From Cronobacter dublinensis subsp. dublinensis LMG 23823 (lineage in GTDB: Bacteria > Pseudomonadota > Gammaproteobacteria > Enterobacterales > Enterobacteriaceae): DNA of 64,000 bases. Where the stretch lies: positions 1,178,001 through 1,242,000 of the forward strand of contig NZ_CP012266.1 in the NCBI RefSeq assembly GCF_001277235.1. Direction: 5' to 3'. Each line of letters starts with the position of its first letter. The first letter of the stretch is position 1. The translations under genes and the position numbers were made by a program. Shown one piece after another: positions 27,169 through 36,602 of the stretch. The notes beneath the pieces are model-generated. The model was not told the DNA's origin. It did no database searches and saw only the letters and a program-made list of their open reading frames with translations.

Positions 27169-27820
27169 TTTACTCGCTGACCTGACGCTGGCATTTGGCG
27201 AAACGTTCCAGATGCTGGGCATTTCGACGCTGCTGGCGATTGTGGGCGGCCTGCCGCTCGGCTTTTTGCTCTTTGTGACCGACCGCCATCTGTTCTGGCA
27301 GAACCGCGCCATTAACGTCGTGGGTTCGGTGCTGGTGAATATTATCCGCTCGGTGCCGTTTGTTATCCTGCTGGTGTTGCTGCTGCCGCTGACGCAGTGG
27401 CTGCTCGGCAATACTATCGGGCCGGTGGCGGCGTCGGTGCCGCTCTCCGTCGCGGCTATCGCGTTTTACGCGCGGCTGGTGGATGGCGCGCTGCGCGAAG
27501 TGGATCGCGGCATTATCGAGGCGGCGGAGGCGTTTGGCGCAAGCCCGATGCGTATCATCTGCACGGTGCTGCTGCCGGAGGCGAGCGCGGGCCTGCTGCG
27601 CGGCCTGACGGTAACGCTGGTCAGTCTGATTGGCTATTCGGCGATGGCCGGGATTGTCGGCGGCGGCGGTGTCGGGGATCTGGCGATTCGCTACGGCTAT
27701 TATCGCTACGAAACCGAGGTGATGGTCGTGACCGTTATCGCGCTGATTGTGCTGGTGCAGGTTGTGCAAATGCTCGGCGACTGGCTGGCGAACCGCGCCG
27801 ACCGCCGCGATCGGCATTGA
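27161..27820 (+). CDS. metI: MetI-family ABC transporter permease
   Basis: A 219-residue integral membrane protein with about five transmembrane helices and the BPD_transp_1 EAA-type loop (EAAEAFGASPMRIICTVLLPEA). The pattern NIIRSVPFVILLVLLLP and the glycine-rich GIVGGGGVGDLAIRYGYYRYE are characteristic of MetI. It forms the channel with two copies of the preceding ATPase. The operon metQ-metN-metI order differs from the canonical E. coli metNIQ, supporting a separate paralogous system. Confidence 0.92.
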   Translation: MDDLLADLTLAFGETFQMLGISTLLAIVGGLPLGFLLFVTDRHLFWQNRAINVVGSVLVNIIRSVPFVILLVLLLPLTQWLLGNTIGPVAASVPLSVAAIAFYARLVDGALREVDRGIIEAAEAFGASPMRIICTVLLPEASAGLLRGLTVTLVSLIGYSAMAGIVGGGGVGDLAIRYGYYRYETEVMVVTVIALIVLVQVVQMLGDWLANRADRRDRH

Positions 27821-27844
27821 TGACGCCAGTGGTATTCATCTTCA

Positions 27845-27880
27845 CGGCGCGCCGGGCTTCCTGCGCGCCGTTTTCTTTTC
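27845..27880 (+). terminator. Terminator of the MetNIQ-like operon
   Basis: CGGCGCGC (27845-27852) pairs with GCGCGCCG (27863-27870), followed by TTTTCTTTTC. The remaining gap up to the next gene (27881-28153) holds the shared upstream motif at 28053-28081 and no recognisable gene. Confidence 0.9.
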
Positions 27881-28052
27881 TTCCGTCTCGTTTTCCTCTT
27901 CGATAAATTCCGGCAATCCAAATACGCAAACCGGCAAAGCCGGGCGCGCGTGCGCGTAAAAACGCTGAAAATTACGCCAAAAAACCGTCGTTCAGCCATC
28001 GATATTTCCGGACGACTTTACCGCTCGCCTTCTTTACTGCTGAAACCGCAGA

Positions 28053-28081
28053 GAATATTCCATCTGGTTCTAACGTGCCGC
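28053..28081 (+). promoter_or_regulatory. Shared motif upstream of the transsulfuration operon
   Basis: GAATATTCCATCT, a 5-base insertion (GGTTC), then TAACGTGCCGC: the same two blocks occur at 25157-25180. Here they end 72 bases before the chosen start, there 80 bases. The A/T-rich ATATTCCA block is reminiscent of CysB/Cbl-type sites, which I cannot verify. Confidence 0.5.
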
Positions 28082-28153
28082 GAAGGGTTCTTTAACCGCC
28101 GAAAAACGCAGTCTTATCATTTGCCCGTTCTTTGATTAATGGATAAACCCACC

Positions 28154-29524
28154 ATGTCGATAGTTGATTCAGTGATGTCTCTCATCGGGCAGACGCCGCT
28201 GCTGCGCCTCGCTAAGCTCGATACCGGCCCGTGCGAACTGCTGCTGAAGCTGGAAAACCAGAACCCCGGCGGCTCTATTAAAGACCGTGTGGCGCTCTCG
28301 ATGATTAACGAGGCCGAGCGTGCGGGACGGCTTGCGCCGGGCGGCACGATAATCGAAGCCACCGCGGGCAATACCGGGCTTGGGCTGGCGCTGATCGCCG
28401 CGCAAAAAGGCTACCGGTTGATTCTGGTGGTGCCCGATAAAATGAGCCGCGAGAAGATTTATCACCTGCGTGCGCTCGGCGTGGACGTGCGACTCACCCG
28501 CTCGGACGTTAACAAGGGCCATCCGGCGTATTACCAGGATTACGCGCAGCGCCTCGCCGATGAGCTGCCCGGCGCGTTCTACATCGACCAGTTTAATAAC
28601 CCGGCGAACCCGCTCGCCCATGAAACCACGACCGCGCCGGAACTCTTTGACCAGGCGGGCGGGCGCATTGACGTCATCGTCGTGGGCGTCGGCTCCGGCG
28701 GCACGCTTGGAGGATTGCAGGCCTGGTTTCGTCAACATTCTCCGCAGACGGAATTTGTGTTAGCCGATCCGGTAGGATCGATCCTAGCCGATCAGGTCGA
28801 GACCGGGCGTTATCACGAGGCGGGATCGTGGCTGGTGGAAGGCATTGGCGAAGATTTTATTCCGCCGCTGGCGCACATTGAGGGCGTTAAGCAGGCGTTA
28901 CGCGTCACTGACGCCGAGGCGTTCAGCACCGTGCGCGATCTGCTGAAAATCGAAGGCGTGCTGGCGGGCTCTTCCACCGGCACGCTGCTTGCCGCCGCGC
29001 TGCGCTACTGCCGCGCGCAGACGACGCCGAAGCGCGTCGTGACCTTCGCCTGCGACAGCGGCAACAAATACCTGTCAAAAATGTTCAATGACGACTGGCT
29101 GCGCCAGCAGGGGCTCCAGGCGCGGCCCGCGACCGGCGACCTGCGCGATTTCATCGCGTTTCGCCATGACGAAGGCGCCGCCGTCACCGCCGCGCCGGAT
29201 GACACGCTGGCGACCGTGCTGGCCCGGATGCGGCTCTATGACATTTCGCAGCTGCCGGTGCTGGAGGAGGGCCGCGTGGCGGGCATCGTCGATGAATGGG
29301 ATCTGCTGACGTTTATTCAGGGCGACAGCCAGCGCTTTCTCACCCCCGTTTCCGCGGCTATGAACCGTGAGGTGGTGACGCTCGATAAACACGCCAGCGA
29401 ACGCGAATTGTTTGAGGTGTTCTCGCGCGGGCTGGTGGCGGTCATCACCGACGACACACGCTTTCTTGGTCTTATCACCCGCACCGATGTCCTGAATCGC
29501 TGGCGCAACCGGCTTGAATCATAA
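28154..29524 (+). CDS. mtcB: Cystathionine beta-synthase with C-terminal CBS pair
   Basis: A 456-residue PLP enzyme of fold type II that condenses homocysteine and serine to cystathionine. The PLP lysine is K43 in NPGGSIKDRVALSM; the phosphate loop region contains GVGSGGTLGGL and TAGNTGLGLAL. Two CBS domains fill about residues 330 to 455. Size and sequence resemble the Pseudomonas-type bacterial enzyme. It heads an operon with cystathionine gamma-lyase, the arrangement known as mtcBC in Klebsiella. ATG 28154 is preferred to 28139 because GGAT lies 9 bases before it and nothing precedes the earlier one. Confidence 0.92.
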   Translation: MSIVDSVMSLIGQTPLLRLAKLDTGPCELLLKLENQNPGGSIKDRVALSMINEAERAGRLAPGGTIIEATAGNTGLGLALIAAQKGYRLILVVPDKMSREKIYHLRALGVDVRLTRSDVNKGHPAYYQDYAQRLADELPGAFYIDQFNNPANPLAHETTTAPELFDQAGGRIDVIVVGVGSGGTLGGLQAWFRQHSPQTEFVLADPVGSILADQVETGRYHEAGSWLVEGIGEDFIPPLAHIEGVKQALRVTDAEAFSTVRDLLKIEGVLAGSSTGTLLAAALRYCRAQTTPKRVVTFACDSGNKYLSKMFNDDWLRQQGLQARPATGDLRDFIAFRHDEGAAVTAAPDDTLATVLARMRLYDISQLPVLEEGRVAGIVDEWDLLTFIQGDSQRFLTPVSAAMNREVVTLDKHASERELFEVFSRGLVAVITDDTRFLGLITRTDVLNRWRNRLES

Positions 29525-29535
29525 GGAGCTTTATC

Positions 29536-30681
29536 ATGGATAAATTTGCCACTCTTAGCGTGCATAGCGGCGCGCATCACGACCAGCACGGCGCGGTGAT
29601 GCCGCCGATTTACGCTACCTCCACCTATGCGCAGCCCGCGCCCGGCGAGCATACCGGCTATGAGTATTCGCGCAGCGGCAACCCGACGCGCCATGCGCTG
29701 GAGCGCGCCATCGCCGAGCTGGAGGCGGGCAGTCAGGGGTTTGCGTTCGCCTCCGGGCTGGCGGCGATCTCCACGGTGCTGGAGCTGCTCGATAAAGAGA
29801 GCCACATCGTGGCGGTGGATGATGTTTACGGCGGCACTTACCGGCTGCTGGAAAACGTGCGCAAGCGCACCGCCGGGCTCTCGGTCTCGTGGGTGAAACC
29901 GGATGACCTCGCGGCGCTGGAGGCGGCGATCCGCCCGGAAACGCGCATGATTTGGGTGGAGACGCCGACCAATCCGCTGCTGAAGCTTGCGGATCTCGAA
30001 GCCATCGCCGGGCTCGCGCGCCGCCACGGGCTTATCAGCGTCGCGGATAATACCTTTGCGTCACCGGCAATCCACCGCCCGCTGACGCTCGGGTTTGATA
30101 TCGTGGTGCATTCGGCCACCAAATACCTCAACGGTCATTCTGATGTCGTGGCGGGGCTGGCGGTCGTTGGTGATAACGCGGCGCTTGCACAGCAGCTCGG
30201 GTATCTGCAAAACGCCGTCGGCGGGGTGCTCGACCCGTTCAGCAGCTTCCTGACGCTGCGCGGTATTCGCACACTGGCGCTGCGTATGGAGCGTCACAGC
30301 GCGAATGCGCTGAAGATAGCGCAGCGGCTGGAGCAGCATCCGCAGGTGGAGAAGGTGTTTTTCCCGTGGCTGGAAAGCCACCCGCAGCATACGCTGGCGC
30401 GCCGCCAGATGGCGCTTTCAGGCGGGATGATTTCGATAGTGGTGCGCGGCGACGAGGCGCGCGCGGCGCAGGTGATTAAAACGCTGCGGCTCTTCACGCT
30501 CGCCGAAAGCCTGGGCGGCGTCGAGAGCCTGGTGAGCCAGCCTTTCAGCATGACGCACGCCTCGATTCCGCTTGAACAGCGGCTCGCAAACGGCATCACG
30601 CCGCAGTTGATCCGGTTGTCGGTGGGGATCGAGGAAGCGGACGACCTGATTGCCGACCTGGAGCAGGCGTTAGGGGCGTAA
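29536..30681 (+). CDS. mtcC: Cystathionine gamma-lyase / PLP-dependent Cys-Met metabolism enzyme
   Basis: A 381-residue fold-type I PLP enzyme of the Cys/Met-metabolism family. The Schiff-base lysine is K196 in SATKYLNGHSDV. Other family blocks are YEYSRSGNPTRHALE, VYGGTYRLLENV and the C-terminal RLSVGIEEADDLIADL. Sequence alone does not separate gamma-lyase from gamma-synthase, but the gene follows cystathionine beta-synthase by 11 bases with AAGGAG in between, so cleavage of cystathionine to cysteine, 2-oxobutyrate and ammonia is the likely job. It completes reverse transsulfuration. Confidence 0.9.
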   Translation: MDKFATLSVHSGAHHDQHGAVMPPIYATSTYAQPAPGEHTGYEYSRSGNPTRHALERAIAELEAGSQGFAFASGLAAISTVLELLDKESHIVAVDDVYGGTYRLLENVRKRTAGLSVSWVKPDDLAALEAAIRPETRMIWVETPTNPLLKLADLEAIAGLARRHGLISVADNTFASPAIHRPLTLGFDIVVHSATKYLNGHSDVVAGLAVVGDNAALAQQLGYLQNAVGGVLDPFSSFLTLRGIRTLALRMERHSANALKIAQRLEQHPQVEKVFFPWLESHPQHTLARRQMALSGGMISIVVRGDEARAAQVIKTLRLFTLAESLGGVESLVSQPFSMTHASIPLEQRLANGITPQLIRLSVGIEEADDLIADLEQALGA

Positions 30682-30689
30682 CGATGCGC

Positions 30690-30774
30690 GGCGGGTGCGC
30701 TTCGCTTACCCGCCCTACGAGCCGGGCGTAACGTTGTGGGATTTTGTAGGGTGGGTAAGCGCAGCGCACCCACC
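30690..30774. repeat. Dispersed palindromic repeat pair (locus 2 of 3)
   Basis: A left unit (30690-30718, arms GGCGGGT and ACCCGCC) and an inverted right unit (30746-30774, arms GGTGGGT and ACCCACC) are near reverse complements of each other. They share the core of the units at 6002 and 35361. They lie between the convergent gamma-lyase and purK genes. Confidence 0.8.
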
Positions 30775-30783
30775 TTCACACAG

Positions 30784-30812
30784 AATAAAAAGGCACCCAC
30801 TGGGGTGCCTTT
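30784..30812 (-). terminator. Terminator of purEK
   Basis: AAAGGCACCC (30789-30798) and GGGTGCCTTT (30803-30812) form a perfect 10-bp stem with a 4-base loop. Leftward it continues into TTTTTATTCTG. The purK stop is at 30816. Confidence 0.92.
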
Positions 30813-30815
30813 CTC

Positions 30816-31883
30816 TTAGCGTAACAGCGCCTGCGCCCAGGCGATGCCGCTGGCGTACTCGGGCGGCAGCAGCGGCGCGAGCGCCTCCAGCGTGGCGTCA
30901 ATCAGCGCCGGCTCGTTGTCGCTGAGGTTAAGGTGGCCGACCTTGCGGCCCTCGCGCACCTCTTTGTCGTACCAGTGCAGATGCACCAGCGGCAGCTTGA
31001 GCCAGTCGTAATTGAGATCGCTGCCAATCAGATTCACCATCACCGACGGGCTGCTGACCACCGGCTGCGGCAGCGGCAGGCCGGTGATGGCGCGCAGGTG
31101 CAGCTCGAACTGGCTGATGGACGCGCCGTTCTGCGTCCAGTGGCCGCTGTTATGCACGCGCGGCGCCAGCTCGTTAATCAGCAGGCCCTGCGGCGTGACG
31201 AAACACTCCATCGCCATGACGCCGACGTAATTAAGCTCATCCATAATGGCGCGCAGCATGGTCTCGGCCTGCTTCTGCTGCGTCGCGCTCGCCTGCGGGA
31301 AGGCCACGCTGGTGCGCAGAATGCCGTCCTGATGCAGGTTATGGGTCAGCGGATAGAAGACCGCGCTACCGTCGTGGCCGCGCGCGCCCACCAGCGACAC
31401 CTCGCCAGAAAAATTAATGCCCTGCTCGACGATGCATTCGCCGTAGCACTCGCCAGGCAGCGTGTCGGCGTCGCTTTCGCGAAGACGCCACTGGCCGCGA
31501 CCGTCATAGCCGCCGGTGCGGCGCTTCACAATGGCGAGCTCGCCAAGACGGCTGAACACCTGCGGCCATTCGCTGCGGTCAGCCAGCAGCTGCCACGGCG
31601 CGGTAGGGAGAGCGAGCTTATCGAGCAACTGCTTCTGCGTGAGGCGGTCGGCGATAAGCGGGAAAACGTCGCGGTTCACAAACGCGTTGTGTCGCGCCAG
31701 TTCGCGGGTCAGGGCGGTTTCCGGCCAGCGCTCTATTTCGGCGGTGATAACGCTCTGCGCGAACGGCACCGCCTGCGGATCGGCATCTAGCCCTACCGGC
31801 CAGACGCGAATGCCGAGCGGCTCGCCCGCCTGGCGGAGCATTCTGCCGAGCTGGCCGTTACCCAGCACGCATACCTGTTTCAT
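30816..31883 (-). CDS. purK: N5-carboxyaminoimidazole ribonucleotide synthase
   Basis: A 355-residue ATP-grasp enzyme, the same length as E. coli PurK, that makes N5-CAIR from AIR, bicarbonate and ATP in de novo purine synthesis. Visible signatures are [19 protein letters not shown] at the N-terminus, [13 protein letters not shown] in the ATP-grasp region and [14 protein letters not shown] near the C-terminal third. It overlaps purE by four bases (ATGA), so the two are translationally coupled. It ends at a strong terminator. Confidence 0.97.
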   Translation of the reverse strand: MKQVCVLGNGQLGRMLRQAGEPLGIRVWPVGLDADPQAVPFAQSVITAEIERWPETALTRELARHNAFVNRDVFPLIADRLTQKQLLDKLALPTAPWQLLADRSEWPQVFSRLGELAIVKRRTGGYDGRGQWRLRESDADTLPGECYGECIVEQGINFSGEVSLVGARGHDGSAVFYPLTHNLHQDGILRTSVAFPQASATQQKQAETMLRAIMDELNYVGVMAMECFVTPQGLLINELAPRVHNSGHWTQNGASISQFELHLRAITGLPLPQPVVSSPSVMVNLIGSDLNYDWLKLPLVHLHWYDKEVREGRKVGHLNLSDNEPALIDATLEALAPLLPPEYASGIAWAQALLR

Positions 31884-32389
31884 GCGTCACCCCGCGGGTC
31901 CGGGTTCTCCAGCACCTCGTCAGTCTGCTTCTGGCGCCAGTTCTCAAGGCGCGCCAGCAGGGCGCTGTCGTGCTGCGCCAGGATCTGGGCTGCCAGCAAC
32001 GCGGCGTTAGCCGCGCCCGCTTTGCCGATAGCCAGCGTGCCGACCGGAATGCCGCGCGGCATCTGTACGATAGAGTAGAGGCTGTCCAGTCCGCTTAATG
32101 CCGCGCTCTGCACCGGCACGCCCAGCACCGGCACCAGCGTTTTCGCGGCAATCATGCCCGGCAGATGCGCCGCGCCGCCCGCGCCCGCGATAATCACCTG
32201 AAACCCGTTCTCCTGCGCGCTTTCGGCGAAGCTAAACAGCTTATCCGGCGTGCGGTGCGCGGAGACCACTTCAACGTGGTGAGGAACATCCAGAGCATCG
32301 AGGATTTCTGCGGCAAACTGCATAGTGGCCCAGTCGCTTCTGGAACCCATGACGATGGCGATACGCGCCGGGGTGTGGCTGGAGGACAT
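31880..32389 (-). CDS. purE: N5-carboxyaminoimidazole ribonucleotide mutase
   Basis: A 169-residue class I PurE, identical in length to E. coli, which shifts the carboxylate of N5-CAIR to give CAIR. Conserved motifs are [20 protein letters not shown] (catalytic histidine), [11 protein letters not shown] and [13 protein letters not shown]. The start at 32389 ([16 protein letters not shown]) is taken in place of the in-frame ATG at 32398, following the E. coli N-terminus; AGGAG precedes it by about 11 bases. A PurR operator lies upstream at 32474-32489. Confidence 0.97.
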   Translation of the reverse strand: MSSSHTPARIAIVMGSRSDWATMQFAAEILDALDVPHHVEVVSAHRTPDKLFSFAESAQENGFQVIIAGAGGAAHLPGMIAAKTLVPVLGVPVQSAALSGLDSLYSIVQMPRGIPVGTLAIGKAGAANAALLAAQILAQHDSALLARLENWRQKQTDEVLENPDPRGDA

Positions 32390-32473
32390 ACGTCTCAAAA
32401 CTCCTGTGGTCAGGCGGCAAAATCAACGGGGTCGCCGTTACGAGGGCTTTGAGAATATCACGGATATCGGGCA

Positions 32474-32489
32474 AGGAAAACGGTTGCGT
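32474..32489 (-). promoter_or_regulatory. PurR operator upstream of purEK
   Basis: Read leftward the site is ACGCAACCGTTTTCCT, a close match to the 16-base PurR consensus ACGCAAACGTTTTCGT and to the known E. coli purE operator. It implies hypoxanthine/guanine-dependent repression by PurR. Confidence 0.88.
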
Positions 32490-32521
32490 AGGCGCGCGCC
32501 GGGCAAAAAGGGCAGGGCGGA

Positions 32522-33244
32522 TCAGAACGGAAAGGCAATCAGTTCCACGTCGTCGGGCGTGACTTTTATCATCGAGCCTTCGCTGTGCCAGGCACCTAAC
32601 ACGACGCGGTGCGCAGGTTTGCCGTTGGCCTCAAGGCGATGGACGGCGGGACGGTGGGTATGACCGTGGATAAGCCACTGCACGCGCTGACGCGTCATCG
32701 CGTCGACCACCGCCTGCGGGTTGACGTCCATAATGGCGAGATCTTTCTGGCTGTTGGAGGCTTTGCTGCCGGCGCGCATGCGGGCGGCGATGCGGCGGCG
32801 GATGCGCAGAGGGAGCGCAAGGAACAGCCGTTGCAGCCACGGCTTGTGGACTTTGGCGCGAAACGCCTGATAGCCCGCGTCGTCGGTGCAGAGCGTGTCG
32901 CCATGCATAATCAGTACGCGTCTGCCGTAAAGTTCCAGCACTTTTTCTTCCGGCAGGAGCTGCATGCCGCTTTCGCGCGCGAAGCGTTTACCGAGCAGGA
33001 AATCGCGGTTGCCGTGAATGAAGTAACAGGGCACGCCGCTTGCCACGAGCGCCTTTATGCCGGCGGCAATGTCGCGGTGCAGCGGCTCGGGGTCGTCGTC
33101 GCCAATCCAGGCTTCAAAGAGATCGCCCAGGATGTAAAGCGCGTCCGCCTCACGTGCTGCACCGCCTAAAAAACGCAGAAAACCGGCGGTGATCGCCGGT
33201 TCTTCTGAGCACAGATGAAGATCTGCAATAAAGAGCGTTGCCAC
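32522..33244 (-). CDS. lpxH: UDP-2,3-diacylglucosamine pyrophosphohydrolase LpxH
   Basis: A 240-residue peripheral-membrane metallophosphoesterase, equal in length to E. coli LpxH. It cleaves UDP-2,3-diacylglucosamine to lipid X and UMP in lipid A synthesis. Metal-binding motifs are complete: IADLHL (D8, H10), [28 protein letters not shown] and [10 protein letters not shown]. It starts three bases after the ppiB stop and is almost certainly co-transcribed with it. Confidence 0.97.
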   Translation of the reverse strand: MATLFIADLHLCSEEPAITAGFLRFLGGAAREADALYILGDLFEAWIGDDDPEPLHRDIAAGIKALVASGVPCYFIHGNRDFLLGKRFARESGMQLLPEEKVLELYGRRVLIMHGDTLCTDDAGYQAFRAKVHKPWLQRLFLALPLRIRRRIAARMRAGSKASNSQKDLAIMDVNPQAVVDAMTRQRVQWLIHGHTHRPAVHRLEANGKPAHRVVLGAWHSEGSMIKVTPDDVELIAFPF

Positions 33245-33247
33245 GAA

Positions 33248-33742
33248 TTACTCGCTGAGGGTCACGCGCTCGATAATCACGTCTTCTTTCGGCACGTCCT
33301 GATGCATGCCGCTGCGGCCGGTGGAAACGCCTTTGATTTTATCAACCACGTCCATGCCTTCGACCACTTCCGCGAACACGCAGTAGCCCCAGCCCTGCAG
33401 GCTTTCGCCGCTGAAGTTCAGGAAGTCGTTATCCGCCACGTTAATGAAGAACTGGGCAGTCGCGGAGTGCGGCGCCTGCGTGCGCGCCATCGCCAGCGTG
33501 CCACGGGTGTTTTTCAGGCCGTTGTTGGCTTCGTTCTTGATAGGATCTTTGGTGCTTTTCTGCTTCATGCCCGGCTCAAAGCCGCCGCCCTGAATCATAA
33601 AGCCGTTGATAACACGATGGAAAATGGTGTTGTCGTAGAAACCTTCCTGGCAGTATTCCAGAAAGTTTTTTACCGTTTCCGGCGCTTTGTCATCAAAAGT
33701 TTTGATTACGATGTCGCCGTGATTGGTGTGAAAAGTAACCAT
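33248..33742 (-). CDS. ppiB: Cytoplasmic peptidyl-prolyl cis-trans isomerase B
   Basis: A 164-residue cyclophilin matching E. coli PpiB. It has the cyclophilin core [15 protein letters not shown], with R and Q of the active site, and [12 protein letters not shown]. There is no signal peptide, consistent with the cytoplasmic form. The start at 33742 gives [16 protein letters not shown]; an in-frame extension to 33841 lacks similarity. It is divergent from cysS across 177 bases. Confidence 0.96.
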   Translation of the reverse strand: MVTFHTNHGDIVIKTFDDKAPETVKNFLEYCQEGFYDNTIFHRVINGFMIQGGGFEPGMKQKSTKDPIKNEANNGLKNTRGTLAMARTQAPHSATAQFFINVADNDFLNFSGESLQGWGYCVFAEVVEGMDVVDKIKGVSTGRSGMHQDVPKEDVIIERVTLSE

Positions 33743-33919
33743 GTCTGCATCCTGTTTTGTTTCAGTGGTGCTTCGGCTTCTGCAAGAAGCCACAAGTAGG
33801 AGGCTGTTATAGCATAACTCACCGTTTGCTTCACCTTGCAAAGTGGGGTGCTTGCGCTTTCAATTATGGGTAATATAGGGGTTTTATACGCTTACCACAC
33901 ACTGACACGGAAACTTCTG

Positions 33920-35305
33920 ATGTTAAAAATCTTCAATACCATGAGTCGCCAGAAAGAGGAATTCAAGCCTATCCATGCCGGGGAAGTCGGCATGTACGTG
34001 TGTGGTATTACCGTTTACGACCTCTGTCACATCGGCCACGGTCGCACATTTATCGCGTTTGACGTTGTGGCGCGCTACCTGCGTTTTCTCGGCTATAAGC
34101 TGAAATATGTACGCAACATTACCGATATTGACGACAAAATCATTAAACGCGCGAACGAGAACGGCGAAGACTTCGTGGCGCTGGTGGACCGCATGGTCGC
34201 CGAGATGCACAAAGATTTTGATGCGCTGAATATTTTGCGCCCGGAAAGTGAGCCGCGCGCGACGCAGCATATTCCGGAAATCATCGAAATCGTTGAACAA
34301 CTGATTGCTCGCGGTCATGCGTATGTCGCGGGCAACGGCGATGTGATGTTCGCGGTGGAGAGCGACGCCGATTACGGCAAGCTGTCGCGCCAGGATCTGG
34401 AGCAGCTCCAGGCAGGCGCTCGCGTTGAAGTTGCCGACAGCAAACGCAATCCGATGGATTTTGTGCTGTGGAAGATGTCCAAGCCGGGCGAGCCGAGCTG
34501 GCCGTCGCCGTGGGGCGAAGGCCGTCCGGGCTGGCATATTGAGTGCTCAGCGATGAACTGCAAACAGCTGGGCAGCCATTTCGATATCCACGGCGGCGGC
34601 TCTGATCTGATGTTCCCGCACCACGAGAATGAAATCGCCCAGTCAACCTGCGCGCACGACGGCGAATACGTTAACTACTGGATGCACTCCGGGATGGTGA
34701 TGGTCGATCGCGAGAAGATGTCGAAATCGCTCGGCAACTTCTTTACCGTGCGCGATGTGCTGCAGCATTACGACGCGGAAACGGTGCGCTATTTCCTGAT
34801 GTCGGGCCACTATCGCAGCCAGCTTAACTACAGCGAAGAGAACTTAAAGCAGGCGCGCGCCTCCCTTGAGCGTCTCTACACCGCGCTGCGCGGGACTGAC
34901 AGCAGCGTAGCGGCGGCGGGCGGCGAGGCGTTCGAAGCGCGCTTTGTCGAGGCGATGAACGACGATTTCAATACGCCGGAAGCCTATTCAGTGCTGTTTG
35001 ATATGGCGCGTGAAGTGAACCGCCTCAAAACCGAAGACAGCCACGCGGCGAACCAGCTGGCGGCGCATCTGCGCAAGCTCGCGGCGGTGCTGGGGCTGCT
35101 GGAGCAGGCCCCGGAGCAGTTCCTGCAATCTGGCGCGCAGGCGAATGACGATGAAGTGGCGGAAATCGAAGCGCTGATCGTTAAACGTCTGGAGGCGCGC
35201 AAAGCGAAAGACTGGGCGGCGGCGGACGCCGCGCGCGATCGCTTAAACGAGATGGGCATTGTTCTCGAAGACGGCCCGCAGGGTACGACCTGGCGGCGTA
35301 AATAA
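33920..35305 (+). CDS. cysS: Cysteinyl-tRNA synthetase
   Basis: A 461-residue class I aminoacyl-tRNA synthetase, the same length as E. coli CysS. The HIGH motif is in CHIGHGRTF, preceded by the zinc-ligand cysteine in [10 protein letters not shown]. The KMSKS motif is in [13 protein letters not shown], and the zinc-binding HHENEIAQS stretch is present. The start at 33920 ([13 protein letters not shown]) is the conserved one; an upstream in-frame ATG at 33836 is not supported. A strong terminator follows directly. Confidence 0.97.
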   Translation: MLKIFNTMSRQKEEFKPIHAGEVGMYVCGITVYDLCHIGHGRTFIAFDVVARYLRFLGYKLKYVRNITDIDDKIIKRANENGEDFVALVDRMVAEMHKDFDALNILRPESEPRATQHIPEIIEIVEQLIARGHAYVAGNGDVMFAVESDADYGKLSRQDLEQLQAGARVEVADSKRNPMDFVLWKMSKPGEPSWPSPWGEGRPGWHIECSAMNCKQLGSHFDIHGGGSDLMFPHHENEIAQSTCAHDGEYVNYWMHSGMVMVDREKMSKSLGNFFTVRDVLQHYDAETVRYFLMSGHYRSQLNYSEENLKQARASLERLYTALRGTDSSVAAAGGEAFEARFVEAMNDDFNTPEAYSVLFDMAREVNRLKTEDSHAANQLAAHLRKLAAVLGLLEQAPEQFLQSGAQANDDEVAEIEALIVKRLEARKAKDWAAADAARDRLNEMGIVLEDGPQGTTWRRK

Positions 35306-35306
35306 G

Positions 35307-35332
35307 AAAAAGCGGCGAAAGCCGCTTTTTTT
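35307..35332 (+). terminator. Terminator of cysS
   Basis: AAAAAGCGGC (35307-35316), loop GAAA, and GCCGCTTTTT (35321-35330) form a perfect GNRA-loop hairpin with a T-run, two bases after the cysS stop. Confidence 0.95.
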
Positions 35333-35360
35333 ATGCGCATGATTCAGCGTGGGCATTTTC

Positions 35361-35501
35361 GGCAGGTGCGCTGCGCTTACCTGCCCTACGCAACGACGTC
35401 AGCGCAATGACAGGGCGGGTAACTTTGTCGGGCGGGTAAGCGCACCCGCCAGAAAAACCATTACGTCACCATGTAGGGCGGGTAAGCGCAGCGCACCCGC
35501 C
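35361..35501. repeat. Dispersed palindromic repeats (locus 3 of 3, three units)
   Basis: One unit in one orientation (35361-35389) is followed by two in the opposite orientation (35429-35450, shortened, and 35473-35501). All share the core GGGTAAGCGCA or its inverse with the units at 6002-6086 and 30690-30774. They fill the space between cysS and the LacI-type regulator. Confidence 0.8.
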
Positions 35502-35523
35502 ATCCGTCAGACGACATCACCCT

Positions 35524-36540
35524 TCACGCAGAGCCGCGCACGACAAGCTGGCCGGAGAGCGTAATGCGCTGCGCGGGCAGGCCTGGCTCGTGAATAAGCC
35601 GCACGATAAGCCCCGCCGCCTGTCGCCCGGTCTCTTCGCTGGCGGACGAAACGTAGGTGAAAGACGGTGAGGTGAGGTTCACATGCATCATGTCCTCAAA
35701 GCCCACCAGCGACACCTGCTGCGTCAGAAACACATCTTTCCCGACGGTGCGGCCCACCTGATGAATCGCCTCAAGGCAGCCGATAATCGCATGCGGCGAG
35801 TGGCATAACAGCGCGGTTATCTTATTGTTCGCTTCCAGCAGTTGACGCACCGTCTGGCTGACCGCAAGCGTCTCTTCGGCGCAGGCGGGCGCGAATTCGT
35901 CGCGCCAGGCGAGACCGTATTGCGAGAGCGCGGCGCGGTAGCCGAGCAACCGCTCCTGGCGAATCAGACACTCTGGCGTACCACCGATATAGGCGATATT
36001 GCGATGGCCGCGCTCAATCAGATAGCGCGTGGCGAGCCCGCCCGCCTGGCGGTTGTCGCGCACCACGCTGTTGAGCTTTTCCTCAACCGGCGACTGCGAC
36101 ACCACCACGACCGGCAGCGAACTCTGCGCGACCGGCGCAGGCAGCGTGCGGTGGCCGGAGTCGGCGGTCAGGTAAACGACGCCCGCCACGCCCTGGCGGA
36201 TAAACGAGACAAAACAGGCTTCCAGCCGCCCCGTATCGCGGCCCGGCTGGGTGAGGAACACCATATAGCCCTGCGCCTCCAGCGCCTGTACCAGGCTCGC
36301 CGTGACACGGGTGGAGAACGGATCGTTGAGGTCGTCCACCACCAGACCAATCAGGTTGGAGGTTTTACCGCGCAGGTTGGCGGCGGCGACGTTATGCACA
36401 TAGCCCAGCGTCTCAATGGCGGCATGCACTTTTTCGATGGTCGCGGCGGAGATTTTTCCCTTCTGGCGCAATACCAGCGAGACCGTGGACACCGACACGC
36501 CCGCATGACGCGCCACATCGATAATGCTGACCTTTTTCAT
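35524..36540 (-). CDS. LacI-family regulator, MalI-like
   Basis: A 338-residue LacI/GalR repressor. The N-terminal HTH is VSIIDVARHAGVSVSTVSLV, followed by the hinge (AAANLRGKTSNLIGLVV) and a periplasmic-binding-protein-like effector domain. It most resembles MalI, and it follows a PTS permease gene by 62 bases on the same strand, as a regulator of that permease. Its probable binding sites are the twin palindromes at 38153-38183. The sugar is not known. E. coli has no counterpart between cysS and ybcJ. Confidence 0.85.
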   Translation of the reverse strand: MKKVSIIDVARHAGVSVSTVSLVLRQKGKISAATIEKVHAAIETLGYVHNVAAANLRGKTSNLIGLVVDDLNDPFSTRVTASLVQALEAQGYMVFLTQPGRDTGRLEACFVSFIRQGVAGVVYLTADSGHRTLPAPVAQSSLPVVVVSQSPVEEKLNSVVRDNRQAGGLATRYLIERGHRNIAYIGGTPECLIRQERLLGYRAALSQYGLAWRDEFAPACAEETLAVSQTVRQLLEANNKITALLCHSPHAIIGCLEAIHQVGRTVGKDVFLTQQVSLVGFEDMMHVNLTSPSFTYVSSASEETGRQAAGLIVRLIHEPGLPAQRITLSGQLVVRGSA

Positions 36541-36572
36541 CTGCCCTGATTTATCCTTTTATCGCCAGCGGT

Positions 36573-36596
36573 CGCGGGCCTGGCGCCAGGCCCGCG
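36573..36596. other. 24-base perfect palindrome between PTS and regulator genes
   Basis: CGCGGGCCTG and CAGGCCCGCG flank a central GCGC, giving a fully symmetric 24-base element. As RNA it forms a 10-bp stem with a 4-base loop. No T-run follows leftward, so it is probably an attenuating or mRNA-stabilising hairpin that lowers regulator expression relative to the permease. Confidence 0.6.
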
Positions 36597-36602
36597 CGGG
36601 CG

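Noticed and set aside
25071..28153. MetJ control of the sulfur operons
   Set aside because: No tandem AGACGTCT-like octamers are visible upstream of either operon.
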